Notes under the pieces: model-generated
What the model saw: the letters and a program-made list of their open reading frames with translations, nothing else
Told to the model about the DNA's origin: nothing
The model's database searches: none
Part shown: in pieces, positions 28,774-38,694 of the stretch
How positions within the stretch are numbered: the stretch's first letter is position 1
Layout: each line of letters starts with the position of its first letter
Translations under genes and position numbers: made by a program
DNA from: Pseudoalteromonas sp. H71
GTDB lineage: Bacteria > Pseudomonadota > Gammaproteobacteria > Enterobacterales > Alteromonadaceae
DNA: 64,000 nucleotides
Direction of reading: 5' to 3'
NCBI RefSeq assembly: GCF_001468485.1
Contig: NZ_LODI01000002.1
Location: 184,711 to 248,710 of the forward strand

Positions 28774-29865
28774 TTACCAGTCTAAGTCTACACCGTCTGA
28801 AAGGTGTAAATCTTCTTCTAATTCTGCTAACTCTGCATCTGAGTCAATTTTCTTGCCGCCTTTAGTAAATACATGCAGCTCAGATTTAACTGAATCAGGT
28901 CGTTTAATTTTTTCACTAATTTGTAGGGCGACATTATCACGAGAACGACCCATTTTAGCTCTGAATGTGGGCAGCTCTTCTACAAATACAGTAATATGCT
29001 CTGGCATTTCAACAGGAATAATATCACCTGCTTTAAGCTCCATTATTTGTTGAAGTGTTAAGTCGACCTCTAGAAGCTGAGTCGACATATCAACTTCAAC
29101 ATCCATTATTTCATCTCGTAATGCTTTACTCCAACGTAAGTCGGTATCTTCGGTGTCTGATTGAACACCTGCATCCAAAAGTTCCCTTATTGGTTCGAGC
29201 ATTGAGTACGGCAAAGCAATGTGAAAATCACCGCCACCGCCATCAAGTTCAATATGAAAAGAGCTAATAACCACAACTTCAGTCGGGCTTACAATATTAG
29301 CCATAGCAGGATTTACCTCTGAATCGAGGTACTCAAACGACACATCCATGACCGGTGCCCATGCCTCTTTATAATCTTCAAAGATTATTTTTAGTAGCAT
29401 TTGCACAATTCGGCGCTCTGTGGGGGTAAATTCACGGCCTTCAATTTTTGCGTGGTAGCGACCATCACCGCCAAAAAAGTTATCCACCAAAATAAACACT
29501 AAACGTGCTTCCATGGTGATCAAACCGGTTCCTTTTAACGGTCTAAAACGCACCATATTTAAGCTGGTTGGTACAAACAAGGTATGTACGTACTCACCAA
29601 ACTTTATCATTTGAACGCCATTAATGGATACTTCCGCTGTACGGCGCATCATATTAAATAGGCTAATTCGCATATGGCGAGCAAAGCGCTCATTAACAAT
29701 TTCCAGCGTCGGCATGCGACCACGTACGATTCGATCTTGCGAAGAAAAATCGTACTGTAGCGTACTTCCCCCGCCATCTTCGCCATCGTTTATATCTTCC
29801 TCTTCAACGTCATCAACACCGTGTAATAGCGCATCAATTTCGTCTTGGGATAATAAGTCGCTCAC
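28774..29865 (-). CDS. fliM: Flagellar motor switch protein FliM
   Basis: C-ring protein that binds CheY-P. The 363-residue product starts with the CheY-binding peptide LLSQDEIDALLHG, continues with the middle domain (RMPTLEIVNERFARH, with the GGxG-like segment) and ends in a FliN-like domain. It lies between fliL and fliN. Confidence 0.96.
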   Translation of the reverse strand: MSDLLSQDEIDALLHGVDDVEEEDINDGEDGGGSTLQYDFSSQDRIVRGRMPTLEIVNERFARHMRISLFNMMRRTAEVSINGVQMIKFGEYVHTLFVPTSLNMVRFRPLKGTGLITMEARLVFILVDNFFGGDGRYHAKIEGREFTPTERRIVQMLLKIIFEDYKEAWAPVMDVSFEYLDSEVNPAMANIVSPTEVVVISSFHIELDGGGGDFHIALPYSMLEPIRELLDAGVQSDTEDTDLRWSKALRDEIMDVEVDMSTQLLEVDLTLQQIMELKAGDIIPVEMPEHITVFVEELPTFRAKMGRSRDNVALQISEKIKRPDSVKSELHVFTKGGKKIDSDAELAELEEDLHLSDGVDLDW

Positions 29866-29874
29866 GCTAACCCC

Positions 29875-30408
29875 TTATTGCATTACAAAGCCGGTAAACA
29901 ATACCCGCTCAATTACTTTACTGCCTTCAACGTCATTTAAGGCGGTTTGCACTGTCTCCAGTGCAGAAAAACGCAGTGTTTCTTTGCCTGCACTGGTACT
30001 TAACTCATCTGCAGTAGTCGTTGAAAATACGCTGAGTAACTTACCTTCGATAAGCGGGATATGCTTTTTAGCGGTTTCTTCATTAACTTCGCCACGAACC
30101 AAAAGCTGCACTTTAATTTGTACAATTCTATCTCTGCTAGAGCCCGGTACGTTAAATACAAATGGTCTAGGCATCGCAACGTAAAGAGCGCTGCCTATCT
30201 CTGCAGATGAACCAGAAGCCTCTGGCGCTTCTTCTGAAAGAGTTGTTTCTTCATCTAACGTCTCAACTGGCTCATCCGAGCCCGACATTAAAAAGAAACC
30301 CGCAGCACCACCTACAACTAGCAATGCTGCTGCAATAATAATTATCAGCTTTTTTTTACTTTTAGGCGCTTCTTCTATTTCTAAACTTGTTTCTTCAGCC
30401 ATCATCAT
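29875..30408 (-). CDS. fliL: Flagellar stator-associated protein FliL
   Basis: A 177-residue single-pass membrane protein (segment about 19-41) with a periplasmic domain that surrounds stators. The periplasmic part contains FVFNVPGSSRDRIVQIKVQLLVRG and ends VLFTGFVMQ. Gene order fliK-fliL-fliM is conserved. Confidence 0.93.
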   Translation of the reverse strand: MMMAEETSLEIEEAPKSKKKLIIIIAAALLVVGGAAGFFLMSGSDEPVETLDEETTLSEEAPEASGSSAEIGSALYVAMPRPFVFNVPGSSRDRIVQIKVQLLVRGEVNEETAKKHIPLIEGKLLSVFSTTTADELSTSAGKETLRFSALETVQTALNDVEGSKVIERVLFTGFVMQ

Positions 30409-30459
30409 TCCTTATATCGCAAAGGTATTTGCTTGTTTTAGTTATTATAATAGCAGTAG

Positions 30460-32736
30460 TTAGGCATAGTAATCTATTGATGATGATGTTTGTAGCGCAG
30501 AAGTTTGTTCTGGGCTATTTACTGGCTCATCACTTTCACTATTTGCTACTCCATTTTGGGCCAATTGCTCCCCCGAACCCGATTCATTTTGCTCAGCATT
30601 TTCGCCACCTGACTGGCCATATGAAATAGTGCTCTCACCCAGCTCCAAACCTTGCTGTGCTAGCATTTCGCGTAAACGAGGCATAGATTGTTCAAGTGCC
30701 TCTTTGGCCTGCTGGTTCTGTACCACAAAGTTAATTTGTGCTTGTTCTGCATCGCTACGAACGCGTATTTGCATGCTGCCCATTTCAGGTGGGTCAAGAC
30801 GAATTTCAGCCTCTTTGTTATTAATGCTTAACATTGAACTAACGCGCTCTTGTAACAACTTGGCCGCGTCACTTTTAACTATGTTAATCGCCTGCATCAT
30901 ACCAGGGTCAATACTCACCTGCTTTGTCTGTGCTGTACTTTGTAACTGCTGATTTTGCGTAACCTGTTGATCCAATATCCCCATTTCATAATCAATCGAA
31001 TCATAATAGCTTTGGGTACTGGTTTGGGTTGTATTTAATGCATTAGTTATAGTGTTAAACAACTGCGTAACTTTAGCCGGTGACTGCTCAGCCGTGGTAT
31101 TTTTTAGCCCCTCTTTTTGCAGTTGGTCAAGCGCTTTTGTTAGATCTTCATCACTAGTAGGCTGTGCAGCTAATTTAGTTGGATCTGCGCTACTTTCAGA
31201 ACCTGATTTCACACTCACTTTTTGTGGCTTATTCACCGTATTTGGTGTTTGTGAAGCTATAAAAGTAACTGGCTTTGTTGTCTCTTCACCTTTTACCGCT
31301 AAAGTAACTGCTTTGTCTATTTGCGATTCATTTGCTTGCGGCAGTTTCTGTGAATCGTTTACAGCTTTTTGAGATATTGTAAATTTAGTATCTGCCGCAA
31401 TCGAGACTTTTAGCTCACCTATCGCTTGCTTAATAACCGCTAACTGTTCACCTTTTGGTTGCTCGGTTTTAATAAAAGTATTTAATTGAGTCAGTAGTCC
31501 CTGCTTTTCAGTCCCAGAAAGTGTATTAAACTGCCCGCTAGGCGACGACTTAACTTCAGTGCTTTGTGTCTGCTCGTTATCCGTTATAAATTGAGTGAGC
31601 ATTTGCTTTAAAGCCGTCAACTTTTCAACGCTATTTGATGAAGAAAGCGAATCTGCTTTAATCTGATCATTTAATTTTGAAAGTTGTTCAGGCGTTAAAC
31701 TTGCTAATACCTTATCTGTTTTTATTGCATTCGCATCTTTAACCGTTAGCGCATCTATCGCGTCTGCTTTTTCGGTTTCAGTGATACTTGAGTTAGCTGA
31801 AATTGCTCTTGACGTATTTTCTGCTGGTTCCGTAACTGTATTTTGAGCTACAGCATTTTGAGCTACGGTATTGGCATTAATTTTATTACTGTTCTCTGGT
31901 GTGCTTTGGGTAGTCGCAATTTTATCAACATCCGTTTTTAAAACAGTGTTATCAGAATTTATACTCGCTTCAGAAAGTGCTGAGCTTTGTGAAGGGGTTA
32001 TTTTATCCGCAAAAGTGCCTTTGTTAGCCTCTGCCCCGCCGTCTTTTGCATCAGTTCCCTGAGCTATACTTTGCGTTTCTGCAGTATGTTTAACTGTATC
32101 CGATTTTATATTTAGCTGTGTTTCAACAGCCTGTGCGATAGACGTTTTATTTTGTTTTTCTGAATTTAACGAGCTACTAATATCAGCATCACCGACTAAT
32201 TTTGCCACACCACTTTTACTGCTGTCAGCAATTGGCGAATGAGGTCTAATTATTTTACCTACCTCATCTTTAACAGGTAAATCTTTTGCTGGCACAGCAA
32301 CATAACCTTTAACCGGCAGCTTCTCGTTTAAATCAGCAATAACGAGCGGAGTTTTTATTGTAGATGTATCTGTTAGGTGTGTATCTTTCGCATTTTCGCT
32401 TGGTTTTGTGACTTCAGTATTTATTGATTGGGATGAATTAATTTGTTCGAAAATGTCATTGCCAGACCCTTCATCTATTTTGGCAGCATTTTTGTCATCA
32501 ATGTGGCTCACTGAGCTTTTTTCAACATCTGAAGCTGATGAAGCAGCAAACTGCCCGTCAGCCTGAGTCTGTTCAAACTCTTTTTTTATAGGCTCAAATG
32601 CATTGTGCGCATCTTGTAGCTGAGTAAAAAACTCCGCACCTGATTCATCACCGGAAGTAGCTAAGCCACTGTCTTTAAATGCTAAAAAAGACTCTTTATC
32701 AGCCGCAATTGAAACAGACATATCATTCATCGCCAT
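30460..32736 (-). CDS. fliK: Flagellar hook-length control protein FliK
   Basis: A secreted ruler that sets hook length and triggers the FlhB switch. At 758 residues it is much longer than Salmonella FliK (405). The first 600 residues are low-complexity and rich in Ser/Thr/Asn/Lys; the conserved C-terminal domain is at about 640-710 (EAEIRLDPPEMGSMQIRVRSD, then MPRLREMLAQQGLELGE). Length of the N-terminal part relates to ruler function in the family. It has its own sigma-54 promoter. Confidence 0.9.
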   Translation of the reverse strand: MAMNDMSVSIAADKESFLAFKDSGLATSGDESGAEFFTQLQDAHNAFEPIKKEFEQTQADGQFAASSASDVEKSSVSHIDDKNAAKIDEGSGNDIFEQINSSQSINTEVTKPSENAKDTHLTDTSTIKTPLVIADLNEKLPVKGYVAVPAKDLPVKDEVGKIIRPHSPIADSSKSGVAKLVGDADISSSLNSEKQNKTSIAQAVETQLNIKSDTVKHTAETQSIAQGTDAKDGGAEANKGTFADKITPSQSSALSEASINSDNTVLKTDVDKIATTQSTPENSNKINANTVAQNAVAQNTVTEPAENTSRAISANSSITETEKADAIDALTVKDANAIKTDKVLASLTPEQLSKLNDQIKADSLSSSNSVEKLTALKQMLTQFITDNEQTQSTEVKSSPSGQFNTLSGTEKQGLLTQLNTFIKTEQPKGEQLAVIKQAIGELKVSIAADTKFTISQKAVNDSQKLPQANESQIDKAVTLAVKGEETTKPVTFIASQTPNTVNKPQKVSVKSGSESSADPTKLAAQPTSDEDLTKALDQLQKEGLKNTTAEQSPAKVTQLFNTITNALNTTQTSTQSYYDSIDYEMGILDQQVTQNQQLQSTAQTKQVSIDPGMMQAINIVKSDAAKLLQERVSSMLSINNKEAEIRLDPPEMGSMQIRVRSDAEQAQINFVVQNQQAKEALEQSMPRLREMLAQQGLELGESTISYGQSGGENAEQNESGSGEQLAQNGVANSESDEPVNSPEQTSALQTSSSIDYYA

Positions 32737-32806
32737 AAATCACCTAATACGGTTACGGCAACATGTCACCGCACATTGCCCAAAATTAAATACCACCCAT
32801 TAACAA

Positions 32807-32822
32807 AGCAATAAACGTGCCT
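32807..32822 (-). promoter_or_regulatory. Predicted sigma-54 promoter of fliK operon
   Basis: Minus-strand AGGCACG-TTTA-TTGCT matches the TGGCACG-N4-TTGCW consensus at all defined positions but the first, with correct GG-N10-GC spacing. It lies just after fliJ, about 60 bases (predicted start to ATG) before fliK. Confidence 0.75.
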
Positions 32823-32825
32823 AAC

Positions 32826-33272
32826 TTAAGAAAGTTTTCGACGCTGAAAAAATTGATTAGATGTAAACTCATCTAACATTTTCTGTTCGTTTTTAGCAAC
32901 TATAGCTGCAGCTTTCACTTTTTGATTCTCTATCAGTTTAGCAACCGCTTTCGCTTTTATTTGTTGTTTTAGCCACAGCGTTTTTCGCTGTGAAACAACT
33001 TGCTTTGCTGTATTAACAGTACTTGCCTGTTGGCGAATAGCTTCTTCAATTTTTGCAATAAACGCATGATACTGCCCAAAACCTGCACTTGATAAACCCG
33101 ACTGCCCTTTTAAATGTAATTGCTGGGAGTACTCAAGTCGAAAGTCATTTAGGCCTTGAAGTTTTTGCTGATTTGCGAGCAAGTTTTGATTTGCTTGCAG
33201 GTAACTCATACGCAAGTTTTCTTCTTTTTCGCTTTCAAGCTTTAGTAATAATTCGAATTTACTTTTAGCCAT
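32826..33272 (-). CDS. fliJ: Flagellar export protein FliJ
   Basis: A general chaperone and coiled-coil stalk of the export ATPase. The 148 residues are almost wholly helical and rich in Lys/Gln/Ala with heptad-like spacing. Its start shares one base with the end of fliI. It is the last gene of the fliE-fliJ group, before the fliK promoter. Confidence 0.9.
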   Translation of the reverse strand: MAKSKFELLLKLESEKEENLRMSYLQANQNLLANQQKLQGLNDFRLEYSQQLHLKGQSGLSSAGFGQYHAFIAKIEEAIRQQASTVNTAKQVVSQRKTLWLKQQIKAKAVAKLIENQKVKAAAIVAKNEQKMLDEFTSNQFFQRRKLS

Positions 33273-34606
33273 TATCCTTGGCCTAATAATTGAGCAAGAC
33301 CTTGTAACCCATCGTCATAACTTATTACATCACGCATACCCTGCTGTAAAAACCCGTTAACCCTAGGCATCATGTTTATTGCTTGATCGAGCATAGGATC
33401 GGTTCCCTTTTGATACGCACCTAACGTGATCATGTCTTTGTTTTGTTGGTACATCGAATACACCTGCTTAAGCACTCGCGCTTGCTGCATATGAGGTTCA
33501 GAAACTACTTGAGGCATAACTCGAGATATTGATTTTTCGATATCTATTGCGGGGTAATGTCCGCTATCGGCCAACTCACGAGAAAGTACAATATGACCGT
33601 CGAGAATGGCGCGAGCAGCATCAGCTATTGGGTCTTGCATATCGTCACCTTCACTCAATACAGTAAAAAAGGCCGTAATTGCACCTTGCCCTTCTCCCCC
33701 ATTACCCGCTCGCTCAACCAAGGCGGGTAACTTTGCAAAAACCGAGGGTGGATAACCTTTTGTAGCCGGTGGCTCCCCTACAGCTAAAGCAATTTCTCGC
33801 TGAGCCATGGCATAACGTGTTACTGAATCGAGTAGCAGTAATACATTTAAGCCTTGGTCTCTAAAATACTCAGCAATAGTAACTGCGCTTTCACAGCCTT
33901 TTAGACGCATTAGCGGTGATGAATCAGCCGGTGCAGCAACAACAACTGAACGTTTACGCCCTTCTACACCAAGTATTTCTTCAATAAACTCTTTTACCTC
34001 ACGGCCACGCTCACCTACCAAACCCACTACAATGACATCGGCTTCACTGCCCCGTGTCATCATGCCTAATAATACAGATTTACCTACCCCAGAGCCTGCA
34101 AACAATCCCATTCGTTGACCTTGGCCTACGGTGATCACTGAGTTTATAGCACGTACACCTACATCCATGGGTTGGCTGATGGGCCGTCTTGCTAATGGGT
34201 TTATTGTATTTTGGGCAAACTTTAAGTAATGCTCAGCATTAATTTTGCCTAAACCGTCGAGTGGTCTGCCTAACCCATCAACAACACGCCCTAATAAGCT
34301 CATGCCTACAGGTAAACCCAAATTATTTATTTGAGGAATTACACGCGCACCAGGTAGCACACCAGAAATATGATCGTTGGGCATTAAATATAAGGTTTGA
34401 TCGTTAAAACCAACGATTTCGGCGTCAACAAAACCATTCATGGTTTCTATTTTACATTGACTACCAACAGGCGCTCGTAAGCCCTTAGCCTCTAGAGTAA
34501 GGCCAACTACACGCGTTAATATCCCCGCTACAGCAGGTGTATGGGGCTTAATATTTTGTTGATATTGCGATAAGCGTTCGCTTAAAGAAGCACTTTGAGC
34601 AGACAT
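33272..34606 (-). CDS. fliI: Flagellar export ATPase FliI
   Basis: F1-beta-like ATPase that powers early steps of export. The 444 residues include Walker A ([15 protein letters not shown]), [13 protein letters not shown], Walker B ([19 protein letters not shown]) and the [18 protein letters not shown] motif. Located between fliH and fliJ. Confidence 0.96.
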   Translation of the reverse strand: MSAQSASLSERLSQYQQNIKPHTPAVAGILTRVVGLTLEAKGLRAPVGSQCKIETMNGFVDAEIVGFNDQTLYLMPNDHISGVLPGARVIPQINNLGLPVGMSLLGRVVDGLGRPLDGLGKINAEHYLKFAQNTINPLARRPISQPMDVGVRAINSVITVGQGQRMGLFAGSGVGKSVLLGMMTRGSEADVIVVGLVGERGREVKEFIEEILGVEGRKRSVVVAAPADSSPLMRLKGCESAVTIAEYFRDQGLNVLLLLDSVTRYAMAQREIALAVGEPPATKGYPPSVFAKLPALVERAGNGGEGQGAITAFFTVLSEGDDMQDPIADAARAILDGHIVLSRELADSGHYPAIDIEKSISRVMPQVVSEPHMQQARVLKQVYSMYQQNKDMITLGAYQKGTDPMLDQAINMMPRVNGFLQQGMRDVISYDDGLQGLAQLLGQG

Positions 34607-34624
34607 AGTACGCCTAAAAAATAC

Positions 34625-35431
34625 TTAGATATTGCTACTATGCAAAAAGCTATCCAACGTTTCTTTGACACGTGTTTTTAGAGTCATATCAAGAGAGGAT
34701 TGCGCGGTTTTCACCTCACATCCACCTCTATCAAGCGTGGGTTCGGGAACCAATTGCCAGTTGTTTTGTGCAATAGTTTGTTCGCCATAGCTTTCTTTGA
34801 TTATATCTAGGTCAGTCGGGTTTAGGTGAATTTTCACTGTTTCTTGCTGCGCATTTAACGAATCAATACTGTGTTTTAATGTATGTAAAATAACCTCTGA
34901 CGATGTTTGTACCTCTTGGTAAATCACCGCCTCAGCAAGCATGCTAGCCAATTGAACAAGCTGCAATTCGGCTTGTTCGTCCACCTTTTTTAGCGGTGAA
35001 TTAAGCGCCTCTAAAATGCTTTTTAAGCTAATTAGCTGCTCTTCAACAATCGGTTTAATATCTTCTTGCCCTTGGGTTTTCCCAAGCTCTAACCCTTCTT
35101 TATAACCGGCTTCTTTTCCCTCACTAACGCCTTTTTCAAAGCCGTCAATGTAGCCTTGTTCATGGCCTTGCTTAAGGCCTTCTTCGTAAGCATCTTGCCT
35201 AATGCGTTCAAGCTCAACCATAGTAAGCTTAGGCAGCTCGGGTTCTTGTGGTTCATCAGCGGGCATTTCTTCGGCAAGCTCTTTTTTATAAAGCTCACTA
35301 AGGGGCGTACCATAGGCTGTTGAGCGGTTACCAAAGCTTTTTTCGTTAGGTGCTACATCTGGGATAGCCCAGTTTTTTAATAATTCATCGGCTTCTTCAG
35401 CTCGAAGTGGACGCCCTTTGAGTTTGCTCAT
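34625..35431 (-). CDS. fliH: Flagellar export ATPase regulator FliH
   Basis: Dimeric stator-like partner of FliI. The 268-residue protein has the GxxxG repeat tract typical of FliH (EGLKQGHEQGYIDGFEKGVSEG and onward, about residues 88-125) and a C-terminal domain similar to F1-delta. It lies 3 bases after fliG. Confidence 0.93.
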   Translation of the reverse strand: MSKLKGRPLRAEEADELLKNWAIPDVAPNEKSFGNRSTAYGTPLSELYKKELAEEMPADEPQEPELPKLTMVELERIRQDAYEEGLKQGHEQGYIDGFEKGVSEGKEAGYKEGLELGKTQGQEDIKPIVEEQLISLKSILEALNSPLKKVDEQAELQLVQLASMLAEAVIYQEVQTSSEVILHTLKHSIDSLNAQQETVKIHLNPTDLDIIKESYGEQTIAQNNWQLVPEPTLDRGGCEVKTAQSSLDMTLKTRVKETLDSFLHSSNI

Positions 35432-35434
35432 GGC

Positions 35435-36475
35435 TTATAAGAACTCCTCACCACCACCACCGCCTAACTGAATTTCACCCGAATCAGATAAACGTCTTGC
35501 TGTTGATAAAATCTCTTTTTGTGCTGCTTCTACTTCACTAATACGCACAGGCGCCATTGCCTCTAGATCATCGGCAAGCATATCCGCGGCACGTTTAGAC
35601 ATATTACCAAGTATCTTATCTTTCAGACCGTCGTCAGCACCTTTGATTGCTTTCATTAGCACGTCCTGTTGTACTTCTCGTAATATAGCTTGAATACCAC
35701 GGTCATCCACATCCATTAAGTTTTCAAATACAAACATTAGATCTTGAATTTGCTGAGACATCTCTTCGTCATGCTCACGAATAGAATCCATTAACTGACC
35801 TTCAACATTTGTATCTAGGTAGTTCATGATGTCTGCCGCTGCTTTTAAGCCACCCATTTTCGCAGCTTGTGCACCCGCTTGACCGGCAAATTGTTTTTCC
35901 ATTATTTCATTAAGTTCTTGTAGTGCAGCTGGTTGCACTTCTTCAAGGTTGGCTATACGCATGGTCAAATCAAGGCGAACTTTTTCAGGGAACTGCGCGA
36001 TAATCTCAGCAGACTGCTCAGGCTCTAAATAAGACAACACAATAGTTTGTATTTGCGGGTGCTCATTACGAATAATGTTTGCCACTTGCTTAGAGTCCAT
36101 CCATTTAAGCGAATCAAGGCCTTTAGCACCCGATCCCATAACAATTTGATCAATAAGGCTAGCGGCTTTATCTTCACCCAATGCAGCGGTAAGCGCCTTT
36201 TTAATAAAGTCTTCTGACTGAAACCCGATAGTGCTAAAGCTTTGAATCTGTTCAATAAACAAATTATGAACTGCACTAATCTTAGCCTGCGAAAGATCAT
36301 CTAACGCCGCCATTGCCATGCCCACTTTTTGCACCTGCTTAGGCTCTAAGTGTTTTAGTATTTGCGCTGCATCTTCTTCTGATAGGCTCAACAGTAATAT
36401 TGCGGCTTTATCTACGCCATCGAGCTTATCAACATCAAACGCTGGCGGTAATTGTTTTTGTTCTTGATCAGTCAT
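35435..36475 (-). CDS. fliG: Flagellar motor switch protein FliG
   Basis: The C-ring protein that takes torque from the stator. The 346 residues contain the ARM-type middle domain, the EHPQIQTIVLSYL motif and a C-terminal torque helix with charged residues (LKDKILGNMSKRAADMLADDLEAM). It overlaps the fliF end by 8 bases. Confidence 0.96.
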   Translation of the reverse strand: MTDQEQKQLPPAFDVDKLDGVDKAAILLLSLSEEDAAQILKHLEPKQVQKVGMAMAALDDLSQAKISAVHNLFIEQIQSFSTIGFQSEDFIKKALTAALGEDKAASLIDQIVMGSGAKGLDSLKWMDSKQVANIIRNEHPQIQTIVLSYLEPEQSAEIIAQFPEKVRLDLTMRIANLEEVQPAALQELNEIMEKQFAGQAGAQAAKMGGLKAAADIMNYLDTNVEGQLMDSIREHDEEMSQQIQDLMFVFENLMDVDDRGIQAILREVQQDVLMKAIKGADDGLKDKILGNMSKRAADMLADDLEAMAPVRISEVEAAQKEILSTARRLSDSGEIQLGGGGGEEFL

Positions 36476-38183
36476 CTTCTGTTAACCACGCTTTCACTAC
36501 TTGTGATGAGAGTTCTGGTTCATTGGCTACAAGGGCACGAATTGCTTTTAGTAAGTCTTCGTCGCCATGTAGGTCTGGTAACTGAAGTGTACCATCGCTT
36601 GAGAAACCAATTGAAGCAGAATCAAAGTCTTTGTTTAGCATATCCAACGTGCTATCGCCAATATCTACACCAGCACTTAAGGCATCTTCGTCATACTCTT
36701 CAAGTGTATCGTCTGGGTAAATTAAGCGTTTAAGCATCGGTTTAACTACCGCCATTATCAGTACAATAATAACGAGGGCACCCAGTACTAAGCGGATTAT
36801 TTTCATAAACCAGTCTTGTTCCCAAAGCGGCACACTAATGTCAAAATCAGTTGCTTCACGCACAAACGGAACCGTTACCACTTCAAGTGCATCACCACGT
36901 TGCATATCAAAACCAACACCACCTTGTAATAAACGGCGAATATTTGACAGTTCTTCCACTGAGCGCGGTGTCATGGTTGTTTCACCGTTTTCACCTACTT
37001 TTGGAGTGTAATCAACAGCCACCGACACGCTTATTCTACGTATTACACCTGTTTGCTGGCGCTTATGTGAAATAGTTGTATCTAGCTCATAATTACGCGT
37101 AGCTTCTTTATGTGTTCTTGATGGTGAAGTTGCACTACCTACTCCACCTTGGCCAGCTACTTCAGGAATGTTTGAGTTTACTGGCGGCTGATTCGTCAAC
37201 GCACCAGGTATACCTACCGCTAAACCGCCTATATTATTTTCTTCAAACGTTGTTTCGCTTCTTACTGCAGGCAGATCTGGGTTGTAGCGCTTTTGCGTTT
37301 CTTCAATGGCACTAAAATCCATGCTTAAATCAACTTGTGCAGTGTAGTTTGCAAGCCCTACGACGGGAATTAGAATGCTATCAATTTTTTCAAGATACTC
37401 TTGTTCACGCTTGCGCTCTATGTCGTACTCTTTGCGCGAACGTGCCGCAAGAGACGTTTGTGAGCCAGAATTTAATAAGCGACCATTTTGATCCGTTACC
37501 GTTACACGAGCTGGCTCTAAACCTTGTACAGCCGATGCAACCATATCAACAACAGAGTCTACTTCTTCGCTGTCAAGTGAACGCCCTCGCTTAAGAGTCA
37601 ATACAACGGTAGCTGAAGGTTTTTTCTCTCTGCGCGCAAATACATTTTCTTTTGGGATGGCAAGTAATACACGTGCGCGAGTAATGTTGTTAAGCTCTTC
37701 AATTGTACGTGCGAGTTGTTGCTCACGACCATGCTTTAAGCGTTCGCGTTCTAAGCGTTGACTTACACCAAAGCCCATGTCTTGCATGATGATATCTGAA
37801 CCCGATGTAGGCCCTTGCTCTAACCCTTCACGAGTCATTAACAGCTTAATGTTTTGATATTCGGTTTCAGGGACAAGTACCACATTACCATCAACTTGAT
37901 ATTCAATTTTTTGTGCATCTAAAAAGTCGAGCGTTTGTATTAGCTCTTCTGTTTGCATTTTACCAAGCGGGCGCATATCTGGCTGGCGAGCCCAAATAAT
38001 GATGAATATAGCAATTGCTAAACAAATGCCTAAAGCAATAACAAGCGTTACTTGGCGCAATAAATCAACACCGTTTAACGAACTTAAATAGCCAGATTTT
38101 TGTTCTTGTTGATCGTCGCTATCGCTTTGGTCAATATCACCAGTAGCAAGTGCAAGATCGGTTGATTGATTAGATTGCGCCAC
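36468..38183 (-). CDS. fliF: Flagellar MS-ring protein FliF
   Basis: Forms the MS ring in the inner membrane. The 571 residues have two membrane segments (about 46-66 and 465-487), a periplasmic ring-building part between them, and a cytoplasmic C-terminus that binds FliG. YscJ-type signature RVLLAIPKENVFARREKKPSATVVL is present. Confidence 0.96.
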   Translation of the reverse strand: MAQSNQSTDLALATGDIDQSDSDDQQEQKSGYLSSLNGVDLLRQVTLVIALGICLAIAIFIIIWARQPDMRPLGKMQTEELIQTLDFLDAQKIEYQVDGNVVLVPETEYQNIKLLMTREGLEQGPTSGSDIIMQDMGFGVSQRLERERLKHGREQQLARTIEELNNITRARVLLAIPKENVFARREKKPSATVVLTLKRGRSLDSEEVDSVVDMVASAVQGLEPARVTVTDQNGRLLNSGSQTSLAARSRKEYDIERKREQEYLEKIDSILIPVVGLANYTAQVDLSMDFSAIEETQKRYNPDLPAVRSETTFEENNIGGLAVGIPGALTNQPPVNSNIPEVAGQGGVGSATSPSRTHKEATRNYELDTTISHKRQQTGVIRRISVSVAVDYTPKVGENGETTMTPRSVEELSNIRRLLQGGVGFDMQRGDALEVVTVPFVREATDFDISVPLWEQDWFMKIIRLVLGALVIIVLIMAVVKPMLKRLIYPDDTLEEYDEDALSAGVDIGDSTLDMLNKDFDSASIGFSSDGTLQLPDLHGDEDLLKAIRALVANEPELSSQVVKAWLTEDD

Positions 38184-38203
38184 AATAATTCTCCACTACC
38201 TAG

Positions 38204-38536
38204 TTAAACAGGCATGTTCATAATTTCTTTGTAAGCTTCAACAAGTTTATTACGAACTTGTACTGTCGCTTCAAATGCCACTGACGATTTTTGAGATGCA
38301 ATCATCGCTTCAGCCAAAGAGACGCTTCTGTCGCCGGTCTCTACTGCAACCACTTTTTGCTTAGCATCTTGCTGTAAACCGTGCACAGTATTAATTGCAT
38401 CTGACAGCATGTCGCCAAATTGAGCCGTTGATGAGGCTTGTGTTTTTACTGGCAGTCGTTCAACTTGATTACTACGACCAGCCTCTAAAGCCATTGATTG
38501 CATTTCTTGAAATACAGCGCTATTTTGAATTTTCAT
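38204..38536 (-). CDS. fliE: Flagellar rod/MS-ring adaptor FliE
   Basis: Connects the MS ring with the rod. The 110-residue protein ends in the conserved SLAEAMIASQKSSVAFEATVQVRNKLVEAYKEIMNMPV. It is the first gene of fliE-F-G-H-I-J and has a predicted sigma-54 promoter about 30 bases upstream. Confidence 0.95.
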   Translation of the reverse strand: MKIQNSAVFQEMQSMALEAGRSNQVERLPVKTQASSTAQFGDMLSDAINTVHGLQQDAKQKVVAVETGDRSVSLAEAMIASQKSSVAFEATVQVRNKLVEAYKEIMNMPV

Positions 38537-38577
38537 AATTTTTCTCTGACAATGCAGTTAACTCTTAATATAGATAA

Positions 38578-38593
38578 AGCACAAACCATGCCA
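38578..38593 (-). promoter_or_regulatory. Predicted sigma-54 promoter of fliE operon
   Basis: Minus-strand TGGCATG-GTTT-GTGCT has GG and GC ten bases apart and a close match to TGGCACG-N4-TTGC. Predicted start is about 31 bases before fliE. Confidence 0.7.
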
Positions 38594-38651
38594 AATAATA
38601 AATGTTAACTTTCAATAACTTAAAGTTTAATTTTGTGAGTCAGAGTTTTGA

Positions 38652-38682
38652 CAGCCCTTAAATTCAATAACTGAATCAAGGG
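38652..38682 (-). terminator. Stem-loop after flrC, possible terminator
   Basis: AGCCCTT and AAGGGCT enclose a second inverted pair, ATTCA/TGAAT, giving an interrupted stem of 12 bp. There is no T run after it, so rho-independent termination is doubtful. Confidence 0.35.
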
Positions 38683-38694
38683 CTAAATGTGAGG

